NCBI GenBank assembly: GCA_903892035.1
Contig: CAITGV010000003.1
Location: forward strand, 1 to 37,472
Reading direction: 5' to 3'
Length of the DNA stretch: 37,472 nt
Origin: an uncultured bacterium
GTDB lineage: Bacteria; Patescibacteriota; Minisyncoccia; Phycocordibacterales; UBA9973
Below the pieces are notes generated by a model. The model had not been told where the DNA came from, did not search any database, and saw only the letters and a program-made list of their open reading frames with translations. A program made the position numbers and the translations under genes. Shown piece by piece: positions 14,028 to 24,424 of the stretch. The first letter of the stretch is position 1, and each line of letters starts with the position of its first letter.

Positions 14028-15320
14028 TTAATCAAAATAATTTTTTAGTCTTGTGATTTTGTCATGGGTGCGGAGTTTTTCGTGAACTTTGGCTTCGATT
14101 TGGCGGATACGTTCGCGAGTGACGCCAAATTCTGCACCGACTTCTTCGAGGGTGTGTTGAACAGAGTCTACGAGGCCGTAACGCATTTCAAGGATTTTGC
14201 GTTCTTTTGGAGAAAGCTCATCGAGTACTTCTTTTATTTGATCAGAAAGAATGCGACGAGAAGAATCTTGGTCAGGGCGAAGGATTTTGTCATCGGCGAT
14301 GAATTCACCGCGAGTAGATTTTTCATCATCGTCCCCTATTGGTTGCTCAAGAGAAATTGTATCTTGATTGATATTTTCAATGATATGAATTTTTTCCACT
14401 TCCACGCCCATCTCTGTAGCAATTTCTTCTGCAAGTGGTTCACGACCGAGGTCTTGAGAAAGACGGCGAACTACCTGTTTGTATTTTGAAATAGTTTCAA
14501 CCATGTGCACTGGAATACGAATTGTACGACTCTGGTCGGCTAGAGCACGAGTTATAGATTGGCGAATCCACCATGTAGCATAAGTTGAAAATTTGTAGCC
14601 TTTTGTCCAATCAAATTTTTCAACTGCTTTAAACAAACCGAGATTTCCTTCTTGAATAAGGTCTAGAAGTGTAAGATCACTCGAGCGCCCAACATATTTT
14701 TTTGCAATTGAAACCACGAGACGAAGGTTTGCGCGAGCAAGTAAATTCTTTGCCTCTAAATCCCCTTTTTCAATTCTGCGAGCCAATTCTTTTTCTTCAG
14801 CTGCGTGAATAAGCGGGTATTGTCCAATTTCTTTCAAATAAATTTGAATAGAATCATAAGCAGGTTGGTCTTTACCAGTACGAGTCATATCACTATCTGC
14901 CTTCACAGCGTCTAGGTCAAGCAAGTTTCCACCCTCCAAAACATCTACTCCAGCGATAGAAAATTTCTCATACAATTCATCTAAAAATAAGATATTATTT
15001 TCAATTTCAGGAAAAACTTTAAGAATTTCATCGTAAGTGACAAAACCACGTTTCTTTCCCTTTTCAATAATCATATCTGCCTTTTCTGCCAATGACATTA
15101 ATGGTTCACCTTTTTTACCTTTTGTATTTTTCTTTACTTCTACTTTTGTTTTTTTTGTAATTATTTTTTTAACCGCCTTTTTAACTATTATTTTCTTTTT
15201 CGCAACTTTTACAATCTTTTTAACTTTTTTTGGTGCAACTTTTTTCATAGTCCTTTTTACAACTTTTTTTACTTTCTTAACTATTTTCTTTTTTGTTTTT
15301 TCTTTTTTGTTTTTTTTCAT
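14028..15320 (-). CDS. rpoD: Primary sigma factor (sigma-70) with lysine-rich N-terminal tail
   Basis: This 430-aa protein opens with about 70 residues dominated by Lys and Val, resembling eukaryotic linker histone tails. A short region 1.1-like helix set follows (about 78-135). Then come region 1.2 ([15 protein letters not shown]), region 2 ([50 protein letters not shown]), region 3 ([13 protein letters not shown]), and region 4 ([35 protein letters not shown]). Region 2.4 and 4.2 determinants are conserved, in line with the -10/-35 boxes seen in this window. It is 35 nt after dnaG in a single operon. The tail may bind DNA non-specifically; that is inference. Confidence 0.96.
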   Translation of the reverse strand: MKKNKKEKTKKKIVKKVKKVVKRTMKKVAPKKVKKIVKVAKKKIIVKKAVKKIITKKTKVEVKKNTKGKKGEPLMSLAEKADMIIEKGKKRGFVTYDEILKVFPEIENNILFLDELYEKFSIAGVDVLEGGNLLDLDAVKADSDMTRTGKDQPAYDSIQIYLKEIGQYPLIHAAEEKELARRIEKGDLEAKNLLARANLRLVVSIAKKYVGRSSDLTLLDLIQEGNLGLFKAVEKFDWTKGYKFSTYATWWIRQSITRALADQSRTIRIPVHMVETISKYKQVVRRLSQDLGREPLAEEIATEMGVEVEKIHIIENINQDTISLEQPIGDDDEKSTRGEFIADDKILRPDQDSSRRILSDQIKEVLDELSPKERKILEMRYGLVDSVQHTLEEVGAEFGVTRERIRQIEAKVHEKLRTHDKITRLKNYFD

Positions 15321-15355
15321 ATATAAATAATTTAATTAATAATTTTTAATAAAAA

Positions 15356-17122
15356 TCAACCGGACAAAAATCTTTTTGATTTAATTTCCGAAATTCTTTT
15401 TGAAATACCATTACACTCTGCCAAAATTATCATAGCATGATCAGCTTGACCTTCGGCTTCGGCTTTCTTTAAATCCATCATATATTTTTGCAATTTCTCA
15501 TCTAAAATATCTTTTTCCAAATTATCTAAAAGCTCATCTGCATCAAAATTTACATTTTTATGTCCTTCGTAGTATGCTTCCGCTTTGAATACTAAATTTC
15601 CTTTTATTGCATCAGTATAATTTTCCAATAATTCTGCCATATTTTGTTTTGTTATATCTTTATATCTTTTTTCCACAATACTAAAATCAAGCTCTGGGTT
15701 TTCCCTACCCTTTTGCCAAAGATATAATCCGGCAAAAGAATCAACTACCGCCTTACGCATATTTGGAATTTCACTTACTTTAGTATCTATTTGTTTAAAT
15801 ATTACATTTTCACTTTTTTTAATCTTCTCTTCTTCAGTAAGTATTCGTGCATTTATACTTTCCTCTGATAAAAACAATTTTTCTGCTACCATTTTTGCAT
15901 AAAATGCCTGATTTATTTTATTTGGCATTTGTGCAATTTTAGGTATTACAATTTTATCCACATTATTTTTCAATTCTTCTTTATCTTTTGATTTTTCACC
16001 GAAATAATCTAAAAGGAAACCAATAATATTTTTTGCTTCTGATAAGGATTTCAACCATTCTGTTTTATCTTTAAGTATTAGGTCAGCTGGATCAAGACCA
16101 TCAGGAATTTTTACAACTTTCACTTGCATTTCATTGGCAATTGCCAAATCTACTCCCCTGTTTCCAGCTTTAAGTCCTGCAGGGTCAGCATCAAAAGAAA
16201 GTATGAGGTTTTCTGTAAAGCGTTTAATTAAGCCAAGGTGTTCAACTGTGAGTGCAGTGCCAGATACTGCTACAGCATTCTCTGTGCCTGCTTGGTGGGC
16301 CATAATGAGGTCCATTTGACCTTCTACAAGCACACAAAGGTTCTCTGACATAATTGCACGCTTCGCTTTATCGTAACCAAAAAGAATTCGTGATTTATTG
16401 TAAAGCTCAGTTTCAGGACTATTTATGTATTTTGCAATCTCCTTTTCATTTTGAGTATAACCAAATATTCTTCCGGTAAAAGCAACAACTCTCCCTTGAC
16501 TATCAGAAATTGGAAACATTATTCTAGAACGAAAACGATCATAATATTGTTCTTCAATATTATTAGAAGGTTTTGTTTGACTACGACTTTCAATCACAAG
16601 TCCTGCTCTGTCAATGGCTTCGAGAGAATATCCGAGACGTAATAAGTATGATACTGTATTTCTCCAACCATCTGGCGCAAAACCAATTTGCCATTTATTT
16701 ACAGATTCGATAGATAAACCTCTGTGTTTTAAATAATTTAATGCTTCAACATTTTTTGCCAAATTTTCTCTATAAAACTTTACTGTTGCTTCCATCACTC
16801 CATACACAGGAGAGCGTTCACTTTTTTGATTTACATTTCCGCGATCAAGTGTGACTCCTGCACGTTCTGCAAGAATTTTTAATGCATTTGCAAAATCAAT
16901 ACCTTCAATATCTTCGACAAAAGTAAATATATCTCCGCCTTTACTGCAACCAAAACAATGAAAATTTCCTCTCGCAGGCGAGATAAAAAACGATGGTGTT
17001 TTTTCATTATGAAATGGACAGCGGGCGCGATAGTTTGCACCCGCTTTTTCCACTTTCACATACGATGAAATCACATCCACAATATTCAGCCGTTCTTTGA
17101 TCTGTTCTACGGGTGAGTTCAT
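15356..17122 (-). CDS. dnaG: DNA primase
   Basis: This 588-aa protein starts with a CHC2 zinc finger (C35, H38, C56, C59). Next are the catalytic core with YYDRFRSRIMFPI and the TOPRIM domain with VLVEGQMDLIMAHQAG and LSFDADPAGLKAG, carrying the catalytic acidic residues. A C-terminal helical region would contact the DnaB helicase. It makes RNA primers for replication. It lies between rpoC and rpoD, with 35-nt gaps on each side. dnaG-rpoD is the classic macromolecular-synthesis pair; here it follows rpoBC and not rpsU. The stop codon is TGA, which supports standard decoding. Confidence 0.96.
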   Translation of the reverse strand: MNSPVEQIKERLNIVDVISSYVKVEKAGANYRARCPFHNEKTPSFFISPARGNFHCFGCSKGGDIFTFVEDIEGIDFANALKILAERAGVTLDRGNVNQKSERSPVYGVMEATVKFYRENLAKNVEALNYLKHRGLSIESVNKWQIGFAPDGWRNTVSYLLRLGYSLEAIDRAGLVIESRSQTKPSNNIEEQYYDRFRSRIMFPISDSQGRVVAFTGRIFGYTQNEKEIAKYINSPETELYNKSRILFGYDKAKRAIMSENLCVLVEGQMDLIMAHQAGTENAVAVSGTALTVEHLGLIKRFTENLILSFDADPAGLKAGNRGVDLAIANEMQVKVVKIPDGLDPADLILKDKTEWLKSLSEAKNIIGFLLDYFGEKSKDKEELKNNVDKIVIPKIAQMPNKINQAFYAKMVAEKLFLSEESINARILTEEEKIKKSENVIFKQIDTKVSEIPNMRKAVVDSFAGLYLWQKGRENPELDFSIVEKRYKDITKQNMAELLENYTDAIKGNLVFKAEAYYEGHKNVNFDADELLDNLEKDILDEKLQKYMMDLKKAEAEGQADHAMIILAECNGISKRISEIKSKRFLSG

Positions 17123-17157
17123 ATTTTTTATTGTTTACGCAATAGCTTGCGCGGAAA

Positions 17158-20100
17158 TTATTCTTCTACTGCTTCTTTTTTTATTTCTTTTTTGTTTCGA
17201 AAACCAGTTCCTGCTGGAATCAATCTTCCAATAATGACATTTTCTTTTAGTCCTCGTAGGCGATCAATTCCTCCTCTCATAGCATTTGTGATAAGCACTC
17301 TGTTTGTATTTTGGAATGAAGCAGCAGATAGCCAACTTTTTGTAGTAAGAGATGTTTCTGTAATTCCAAGTACTGCGCGCTCGCCTTTTGCTTCACGATT
17401 GCCTTCTGCAAGAACTTTTTCATTCTCTTCTTTAAGTTCAATATTTTCTACCAATTCACCTGGTGAGAATGATGTATCTCCAGCATCTTTGATTCTCATA
17501 CGTCCAAACATTTGGCGGATGATAATCTCGATGTGTTTGCGAGAAATTGAAGCTCCCTGCAATTCATACACTTTATTGATTTCACGAACGATGTATTCTT
17601 CTGCAAGTTCTTTACTTCCGTATTTGAATATTTCAGCAATGTCTGCAGAACCATCTGTAAGTAATTCACCTTTTTTAACTTTATCACCAGGTTTTACTGT
17701 AATCAAACGTCGAGCAGATACTTCGTATTCTATTTGATTAGATTTTCCATCAACTTTTGTATCAGACAAAACTGTTATAACTTTTTCTCCTGCAGGACCC
17801 TTGATACTAAGTACATCACCGTCAGTGTGTGACACAATAGCTGGACTTTTTGGCATTCTTCTTTCAAAAATTTCTTCAACACGAGGTAGACCCATAGTAA
17901 TATCTGTTCCTGCGACTCCTCCGGCGTGGAAAGTTCGAAGTGTAAGCTGTGTTCCAGGTTCACCGATAGCTTGTGCAGCGACAATACCAACTGCTTCTCC
18001 AAGGTCCACAAGACGATTGCGTCCAAGATCAAGACCGTAACAATTTCGACAAATTCCGTGCATAACTTTACATGTGAGTGGTGATCGAACAAAAGCTTCC
18101 TTAACTCCCAAGTTTTCAATAACCTGAGCTTCTTCTTTTGTTACCAAAAATCCACGTTTGTAAATTGTATTTCCTTTCTCATCTTTCAAATCTGCTGCAA
18201 GTACACGTCCACGAAGATTCTTTGAAAATGGAATAATAACACCAGAAATATTTTCACCAGAAACCAATTTACCTTCTTTTGTTCCACAGTCTTCTTCGGT
18301 AATTACGACATCTTGAGCGACGTCTACGAGACGACGTGTGAGGTAACCAGCTTTTGCTGTATTGAGCGCTGTGTCGGCCAAACCTTTACGTGATCCGTGT
18401 GTAGTAATGAAGTATTCAATAGGTGAAAGACCTTCTTTGTATGATGGAATGATTGGAAAATCAATTGTGCGTCCTGAAGTGTTGATGATGAGACCTTTCA
18501 TACCAGCCATCTGAATAAGGTTGCTGATTGATCCGCGGGCACCAGAATAAATCATATCGTGCACAGAACCTTTTGAATCAAAAGTACTTGGCAAAAGTTT
18601 TTCTATTTCTTTTCTTGCCAATTCCCAGATTTCAATTACTTGTCTGTATTTTTCATCTTCTGAAAGCAAACCGTCATTGTATTGAGAAACGATTGTTTCT
18701 TCTTTTGCACGTGCTGTTTTTACAATTGCCTCTTTTCCTTCTGGAACACGGACATTGTCTATTCCCCATGTCACACCAGATTTTGTAGCATATGTATAAC
18801 CAAAGTGTTTTATCTTGTCGAGAATTGGTGGAGTAGCGTCGATACCGTAGTGCATTATAAGTTCATCTACGAGAGCTGAGACACGCTTTTGTGTAATTTC
18901 TTCGTTTAAGTAAGGGAAGTTTTCTGGCAAAATACTATTGAACAAAAGTCTTCCAACTGTAGTTTCAAAAATTTTACCATCAAAAACATTGTATTTTGTT
19001 TTTTCACTTGGCATAACTTTTATTTTTGATCGGAAAGAAACTTCACCGAAGTCATACGCAGTGATAGCTTGGTTTGGAGTTGCAAAAATTTTGCCTTCTC
19101 CTTTTTCACCATCAATTGATTTTGTCATCCAGTAACAACCAAGAACCATATCCATTCTAGGGTTCACGATTGGCTCACCATTTTGAGGTTTAAGCAAATT
19201 TTTATTTGCTGCCATAAGTTCGCGAGCTTCAGCTTGAGCATCATCTGAAAGTGGTAAATACACACCCATCTGGTCTCCATCGAAGTCAGCGTTGAAAGCC
19301 TGACAAACAAGAGGATGGAGTTGTATAGCATTTCCTTCGATAAGCACAGGATTGAAAGCTTGAATACCAAGACGGTGAAGTGTAGGCGCACGGTTTAGAA
19401 GTACAAATTTTCCTTGAATTGCATCTTCAAGCATTGCCCAAACTTCTGGAACTCCTTCTTCAATAAGACGATTTGCTCCACGGATATTGTAAGCCAATTC
19501 TCCTGCAAGAATTTTTGAAATAACAAAAGGTTTGAAAAGTTCAAGAGCCATGTGTTTTGGCAAACCACATTGATTCAATTTCAATTGAGGACCGACGACG
19601 ATAACAGAACGTCCTGAATAGTCCACACGTTTACCCAAAAGATTTTGACGGAACAAACCTTGTTTTGATTTCAAATTGTCTGACAAAGATTTCAAAGCTC
19701 GCTTTTGAGATTGAGAAACAGCTTGTGAATCATTTTGTTTTGCAATTGAGTTGTCGATAAGAGCATCTACTGCTTCTTGAAGAATTCTTTTTTCATTACG
19801 CAAGATAACATCTGGCGCACCAATTTCCATCAATTTCTTCAAACGATTATTTCTATTTATCACACGTCGGTAAAGATCGTTTAGGTCAGAAGTTGCGTGA
19901 CGTCCACCATCAAGAGCAACCATAGGGCGAAGTGCTGGTGGAATAACTGGAATCACAGAAAGGAACATCCATTCTGGGCGAATATTTGAATGAATCATTG
20001 AACGCAAAAGTGCTAGACGCTTTTGCAATTTTTCTTTTTCGACTGCACTTGCTTTTTCAAGCATTTTTTCAGTTTTCTCTTTCAATTTGTTTAGATCAAG

Positions 20101-20772
20101 ATTTTTGAAAATTGTGTATATAGCTTCTGCACCGATGTTCGCTTCAAAACAAGAACTGTATTTTAGAGAGTAATGGTGATATGAAAGTTCGTTCAAAACT
20201 TTTCCTTCAAAAATTTCACCAATTTCTTTTTTCGCATTCGTCAAAAGCTCTTTCAATTTCTCGCGATCCTTTTCGTCTTGAACGTTTTTGATTTTTGACT
20301 TGTATTCATTTTCAATACTTTGCAAAAGTTCAACTTTCTCATCTTCATGAACTTTCGTGATGATGTATCCAGCAAAGTAAATTACTTTTTCCAATTCATT
20401 GATTGGAATCATAAGCAAAATACTCATGCGTGATGGCACACCGCGCAAAAACCAAATGTGTGCTACTGGACTTGCCAATTCGATGTGACCACTTCGGTCG
20501 CGACGCACTATTGAGCGAGTAACTTCAACTCCACATTTTTCACAAATAATATCTTTATAACGAATTCGGCGGTATTTTCCACAGTAACATTCATAATCTT
20601 TTTCTGGGCCGAAAATTCTTTCGTCGAAAAGTCCACCTCGCTCTGAGCGACCTGTACGGTAGTTTATTGTCTCGGGCTTTGTCACTTCACCATATGACCA
20701 CTCGCGAATACGATCTGGACTTGCGAGCTTGAGAACGATGCTATTGAAATCTGTTGTATCAATTGTTTTCAT
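17158..20772 (-). CDS. rpoC: DNA-directed RNA polymerase subunit beta'
   Basis: This 1204-aa protein has the N-terminal zinc ribbon (CYCGKYRRIRYKDIICEKCG, about 60-80). RQNLLGKRVDYSGRSVIVVGP is present, and the absolutely conserved NADFDGD magnesium site lies near residue 490. The bridge and trigger region follows (GSRKGLADTALNTAKAGYLTR), then the second zinc site including CKVMHGICRNCYG and the conserved end (SFQNTNRVLITNAM). It is close to the minimal bacterial length and lacks large lineage insertions. It starts 19 nt after rpoB and is followed by dnaG. Confidence 0.98.
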   Translation of the reverse strand: MKTIDTTDFNSIVLKLASPDRIREWSYGEVTKPETINYRTGRSERGGLFDERIFGPEKDYECYCGKYRRIRYKDIICEKCGVEVTRSIVRRDRSGHIELASPVAHIWFLRGVPSRMSILLMIPINELEKVIYFAGYIITKVHEDEKVELLQSIENEYKSKIKNVQDEKDREKLKELLTNAKKEIGEIFEGKVLNELSYHHYSLKYSSCFEANIGAEAIYTIFKNLDLNKLKEKTEKMLEKASAVEKEKLQKRLALLRSMIHSNIRPEWMFLSVIPVIPPALRPMVALDGGRHATSDLNDLYRRVINRNNRLKKLMEIGAPDVILRNEKRILQEAVDALIDNSIAKQNDSQAVSQSQKRALKSLSDNLKSKQGLFRQNLLGKRVDYSGRSVIVVGPQLKLNQCGLPKHMALELFKPFVISKILAGELAYNIRGANRLIEEGVPEVWAMLEDAIQGKFVLLNRAPTLHRLGIQAFNPVLIEGNAIQLHPLVCQAFNADFDGDQMGVYLPLSDDAQAEARELMAANKNLLKPQNGEPIVNPRMDMVLGCYWMTKSIDGEKGEGKIFATPNQAITAYDFGEVSFRSKIKVMPSEKTKYNVFDGKIFETTVGRLLFNSILPENFPYLNEEITQKRVSALVDELIMHYGIDATPPILDKIKHFGYTYATKSGVTWGIDNVRVPEGKEAIVKTARAKEETIVSQYNDGLLSEDEKYRQVIEIWELARKEIEKLLPSTFDSKGSVHDMIYSGARGSISNLIQMAGMKGLIINTSGRTIDFPIIPSYKEGLSPIEYFITTHGSRKGLADTALNTAKAGYLTRRLVDVAQDVVITEEDCGTKEGKLVSGENISGVIIPFSKNLRGRVLAADLKDEKGNTIYKRGFLVTKEEAQVIENLGVKEAFVRSPLTCKVMHGICRNCYGLDLGRNRLVDLGEAVGIVAAQAIGEPGTQLTLRTFHAGGVAGTDITMGLPRVEEIFERRMPKSPAIVSHTDGDVLSIKGPAGEKVITVLSDTKVDGKSNQIEYEVSARRLITVKPGDKVKKGELLTDGSADIAEIFKYGSKELAEEYIVREINKVYELQGASISRKHIEIIIRQMFGRMRIKDAGDTSFSPGELVENIELKEENEKVLAEGNREAKGERAVLGITETSLTTKSWLSAASFQNTNRVLITNAMRGGIDRLRGLKENVIIGRLIPAGTGFRNKKEIKKEAVEE

Positions 20773-20791
20773 AGTTTTATATAGTTAATGA

Positions 20792-23700
20792 TTAAAGTGA
20801 CTTATCATCAATTTGTTTTTTCAAATCGACATCGAGAGCCAAACCACGAAGATAATTCAACATCACAGAAAATGATGCGGGTGAATTTGGTTCGCGTAGT
20901 TTCTCGCCTTTGATAATAGCGTCAAATGTCGCCGACCGTCCGACAATATCGTCTGATTTAATTGTTATCATTTCACGAAGTACGTGAGCAGCACCATAAC
21001 CTTCGAGTGCCCAGACTTCCATTTCTCCAAATCTCTGACCTCCACCTTGAGCTTTACCTCCGAGTGGTTGTTGTGTGATGAGAGAGTAAGGACCGACTGA
21101 ACGCATGTGAATCTTGTCTTCAACCATGTGGTGCAATTTCAAGATATACATATATCCAACTGCAACATCTTGATCAAAAGCTTCGCCTGTGCGTCCGTCA
21201 AAAAGTTTTACAAGACCAGTTTCTGGAAGACCAGCTTTTACTAATTCTTGTTTGACTTCAACATCGCGTGCTCCAGAGAAAATAGGAACGATTGCTTGGT
21301 AGTTTAGAGTGTGAGCAGCAAGACCCAAGTGCATTTCCAAAATCTGACCGAGGTTCATACGTGATGGCACACCGAGTGGAGTAAGAATAACATCCACAGG
21401 AGTTCCGTCTGCCATAAATGGCATTTCTTCTTCTGGAAGTATTGTTGAAATAACACCTTTGTTTCCGTGGCGTCCTGCAAGTTTGTCTCCAACTGAAATA
21501 TTTCGTACTTGAGCAACTTCAATAACAACTTTCTTTATGATTCCAGATTCCAAATTGTGTCCAGCTTCACGTGAGAAAATTTTCACATTGATGACACGTC
21601 CGCGTGCACCGTGCTCCATACGTAGAGATGTATCTTTCACATCACGAGCTTTTTCAGCAAAAATCGAACGGAGCAATCTTTCTTCTGGTGTAAGTTCTGT
21701 CTCACCTTTTGGAGTAATTTTTCCAACCAAAATATCATTTTCTCCGACTTCAGCTCCGACACGAACGATTCCATCTTCATCGAGGTCTTTCAATTTTGCT
21801 TCACCGACGTTTGGAATATCACGAGTTGTAATTTCAGGTCCAAGTTTTGTATCACGAACGAGAGAAATAAATTCTTCAACGTAAATACTTGTAAATTTAC
21901 TTTCTTTAACAAGACGCTCTGAAAGAATAATCGCATCTTCATAGTTGTGACCACTCCATGACATAAATGCAACGAGAGCATTTTGACCAAGAGCAATTTG
22001 TCCTTGATCTGTACTTGAAGCATCTGCCAATACATCATCTTTTTTAACTTTCTGACCAAGGTTTACACTTGGACGTTGATGAAATGATGAGAAGTTATTT
22101 GTACGAGAGAAATTTATCAAATGGTATTCGTGGTCTTTTCCTTTTTCGTCTTCAACAACAATTCTTTTTGCATCAACATATTTTACAGTTCCTGCTGTGC
22201 GAGAAATGATAAGGCGTCCTGAATCGCGAGCTGCTGATTCTTCAACACCTGTAGCAACAAGTGGAGCTTCTGGCACAATACAAGGCACAGCTTGTTTTTG
22301 CATATTACTTCCCATGAGTGCGCGGTTTGCATCATTGTGTTCAAGGAAAGGCACCATACCTGTAGCAATAGAAAATGCTTGGTTTGTAGCGACGTCGATA
22401 TAATCAACTTTTTCGCGCTCAATAAAACCAGGACTCGTTTGTACGCGAGCTTCTACTTTTGCATCGAGAAGATTTCCCTTTTCATCATAACGCACATTGA
22501 AGTGAGCGATATTAAATTTTTCTTCTTCAAGAGCATTTAGATAAACAACTTCGCCAGTGATGCGAGCTTTATCTACTTTTACATATGGAGTTTCAATAAT
22601 TCCAAATTCATTTATGCGAGCGTAAGTAGCCAAGTGCAAGATAAGACCGATGTTTGGACCTTCTGGAGTGTGAATTGGACAAACGCGACCGTAGTGAGAT
22701 GTGTGCACGTCACGAACTTCAAGACCTGCGCGTTCACGAGTAAGTCCGCCGGGACCAAGTGCTGAAAGAGTACGCAAATGTTCGAGCTCAGCAAGAATAT
22801 TTTCTTGGTTCATGAATTGCGAAAGCTGGTTTGTTGTGAAAAATTCTTTTATGCGAGCTTGAAGTGGACGTTGGTTAATGATTTGAATTGGCATTGCTGT
22901 AGCCACATCGATTGTCGACATACGGTCTTGAATATTTCTTTTGATCTGAGTCATACCGACGCGGATTTTTTGTTGAAGAAGTTCTCCAACATAACGCACA
23001 CGGCGTTGACCCAAGTGATCGATATCGTCAGCTTTTGCATTTGGAGTAGTATTTAACAATACGATGTTTTTTACGATTTCTACCAAATCAATTTTTGAAA
23101 TTGTACGGCGAGCAAGTTCTGTTTCGTCCATTCCCAAATTAAAACGCTTATTGAAACGGAAACGTCCAACAGGAGAAAGGTCATAACGCTCAGGACTAAA
23201 TAAAGAATTTATAAATTCTTTCGCATTGTCTGGAGTTGCGAAATCGCCATCGCGAATACGCTTGTAGATTTCGATATATGCATCGTGGAGACTTTTCTCT
23301 CCATCTTTTGACATACAAAGTTTTACACATTCGAGTGCAGCTTCATTGTCTTTAAATGCTGCGAGTATTGATTCATCTGTAGCCAAACCTAAAATACGAA
23401 GGAGGGAAATAACTGAAAACTTTCTCTTTTTGTCCACGCGCACAAAAAGCATTCCGTCTACATCGGATTCGATTTCAATCCATACTCCGCGAGCTGGAAT
23501 TATTTTTGCACCGAAAAGTCTTTTACCTTTTACTTCAGTGTCTGGAAAAAATACTCCGAAACTTCTTGCAAGCTGTGGCACGATGACACGCTCTACTCCA
23601 TTTATAATAAAAGTACCGTGCGCTGTCATCATAGGCACGTCAGCCATAAATATTTCTTGTTCTTTTGTACTTCCCAAAGCTTTGTTTACGAGCTTTACGC

Positions 23701-23974
23701 GAGCTTTGAGCTGAGATTCATATGAAAGCTTGTTGATCTTTGCGTGCTGTTCATCACACTTCGGATCACCAAGTGAGAAAGATGTAAATTCTAAATTAAA
23801 TTTTTTGTCTGAATAATCAGCAATTGGAGAAAACTCCTTGAAAACTTCTTTTAAACCGGATTCCACTAGCCATGCGTACGACCTTACTTGATTCTCTATC
23901 AGATTTGGAAACGGGGTGAGCGGAGTCTTGTATTTCGAAAAATACTTTTTTTCCCTCTTTTGCGCAGTTTTCAT
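20792..23974 (-). CDS. rpoB: DNA-directed RNA polymerase subunit beta
   Basis: From the ATG at 23974 (MKTAQKREKKYF) this is 1060 aa. A TTG at 24031 would add 19 hydrophobic residues and is less likely. Family landmarks include TPHGTF-like MTAHGTFIINGVERVIVPQL, the fork and rifampicin region (SQFMNQENILAELEHLRTLS, LGPGGLTRERAGLEVRDVH), HTPEGPNIGLI, SWSGHNYEDAIILSE, KLAGRHGNKGVIS and the C-terminal GGKAQGGGQRFGEMEVWAL. At about 1060 residues it is shorter than most bacterial beta subunits. It heads the rpoB-rpoC-dnaG-rpoD-Nudix operon; rplL and rplJ, its usual upstream partners, are absent. Confidence 0.97.
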   Translation of the reverse strand: MKTAQKREKKYFSKYKTPLTPFPNLIENQVRSYAWLVESGLKEVFKEFSPIADYSDKKFNLEFTSFSLGDPKCDEQHAKINKLSYESQLKARVKLVNKALGSTKEQEIFMADVPMMTAHGTFIINGVERVIVPQLARSFGVFFPDTEVKGKRLFGAKIIPARGVWIEIESDVDGMLFVRVDKKRKFSVISLLRILGLATDESILAAFKDNEAALECVKLCMSKDGEKSLHDAYIEIYKRIRDGDFATPDNAKEFINSLFSPERYDLSPVGRFRFNKRFNLGMDETELARRTISKIDLVEIVKNIVLLNTTPNAKADDIDHLGQRRVRYVGELLQQKIRVGMTQIKRNIQDRMSTIDVATAMPIQIINQRPLQARIKEFFTTNQLSQFMNQENILAELEHLRTLSALGPGGLTRERAGLEVRDVHTSHYGRVCPIHTPEGPNIGLILHLATYARINEFGIIETPYVKVDKARITGEVVYLNALEEEKFNIAHFNVRYDEKGNLLDAKVEARVQTSPGFIEREKVDYIDVATNQAFSIATGMVPFLEHNDANRALMGSNMQKQAVPCIVPEAPLVATGVEESAARDSGRLIISRTAGTVKYVDAKRIVVEDEKGKDHEYHLINFSRTNNFSSFHQRPSVNLGQKVKKDDVLADASSTDQGQIALGQNALVAFMSWSGHNYEDAIILSERLVKESKFTSIYVEEFISLVRDTKLGPEITTRDIPNVGEAKLKDLDEDGIVRVGAEVGENDILVGKITPKGETELTPEERLLRSIFAEKARDVKDTSLRMEHGARGRVINVKIFSREAGHNLESGIIKKVVIEVAQVRNISVGDKLAGRHGNKGVISTILPEEEMPFMADGTPVDVILTPLGVPSRMNLGQILEMHLGLAAHTLNYQAIVPIFSGARDVEVKQELVKAGLPETGLVKLFDGRTGEAFDQDVAVGYMYILKLHHMVEDKIHMRSVGPYSLITQQPLGGKAQGGGQRFGEMEVWALEGYGAAHVLREMITIKSDDIVGRSATFDAIIKGEKLREPNSPASFSVMLNYLRGLALDVDLKKQIDDKSL

Positions 23975-24116
23975 ATAAACGACGATTTCCACTAAAAAAC
24001 CCAAACGAGCCAAAAAGGCAAAAGACAACAAGCAAGAATATTTCTTATCTTGAAATCTTTTAAGCCAAATCTCCAGCTTGTATTGTTTTTTCTAGCAAAA
24101 TAAAGTTATATTGCTA

Positions 24117-24146
24117 ATAATATTCAGCCAATCATCAGTAACTCAA
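24117..24146 (-). promoter_or_regulatory. Probable rpoB operon promoter
   Basis: On the minus strand TTGAGT (24146-24141), an 18-bp spacer and TATTAT (24122-24117), giving a leader of about 135 nt before the rpoB ATG. It lies in the 450-bp gap between rpoB and trmD. Confidence 0.45.
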
Positions 24147-24248
24147 TCGTTCATTTCGTGTTTCCTATCCTACTCCTTTTTAAAACCAAAGTCAAGAGAT
24201 TTGAAAGTGTGTATAACTTTACAATCGTGAGGCAAGGCCTAACGATGA

Positions 24249-24404
24249 AATACAACCCATCCCTAACCCTTCCCTTATCAAGGAAGGGAAACTGCTAAGC
24301 ATTTTCTGTATTTGCATTTCTCCCCTCTCCTTTACAAGGAGAGGGGTTGGGGTGAGGTTCTTACCTTCCTTGATAAGGGAAGGTGCCCGAAGGGCGGATG
24401 GGTT
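24249..24404. repeat. Palindromic intergenic repeat, copy 2 (three-hairpin form)
   Basis: Starts AATACAACCCATCCC and ends GGATGGGTT. It contains three palindromes: CCCTTCCCTTATCAAGGAAGGG, CCCCTCTCCTTTACAAGGAGAGGGG and CCTTCCTTGATAAGGGAAGG. The first ~50 bp is the reverse complement of the conserved right part of the copies at 25629-25680 and 29134-29185. No coding potential; it fills much of the rpoB-trmD gap. Confidence 0.75.
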
Positions 24405-24424
24405 TTCTTTCCGCTAGGTCTTGC

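Noticed and set aside
15356-17122. Alternative genetic code (UGA as glycine, as in some CPR lineages)
   Set aside because: TGA ends dnaG at the expected family length, and the conserved proteins read without internal TGA.
20792-24031. Longer rpoB starting at 24031
   Set aside because: It needs a TTG start and adds a hydrophobic segment not expected in the beta subunit. The ATG at 23974 begins with a basic N-terminus typical of short RpoB.
24249-24404. CRISPR array
   Set aside because: Several short palindromes repeat here, but the units are unequal, self-complementary and lack unique spacers of constant length. No cas genes are present.
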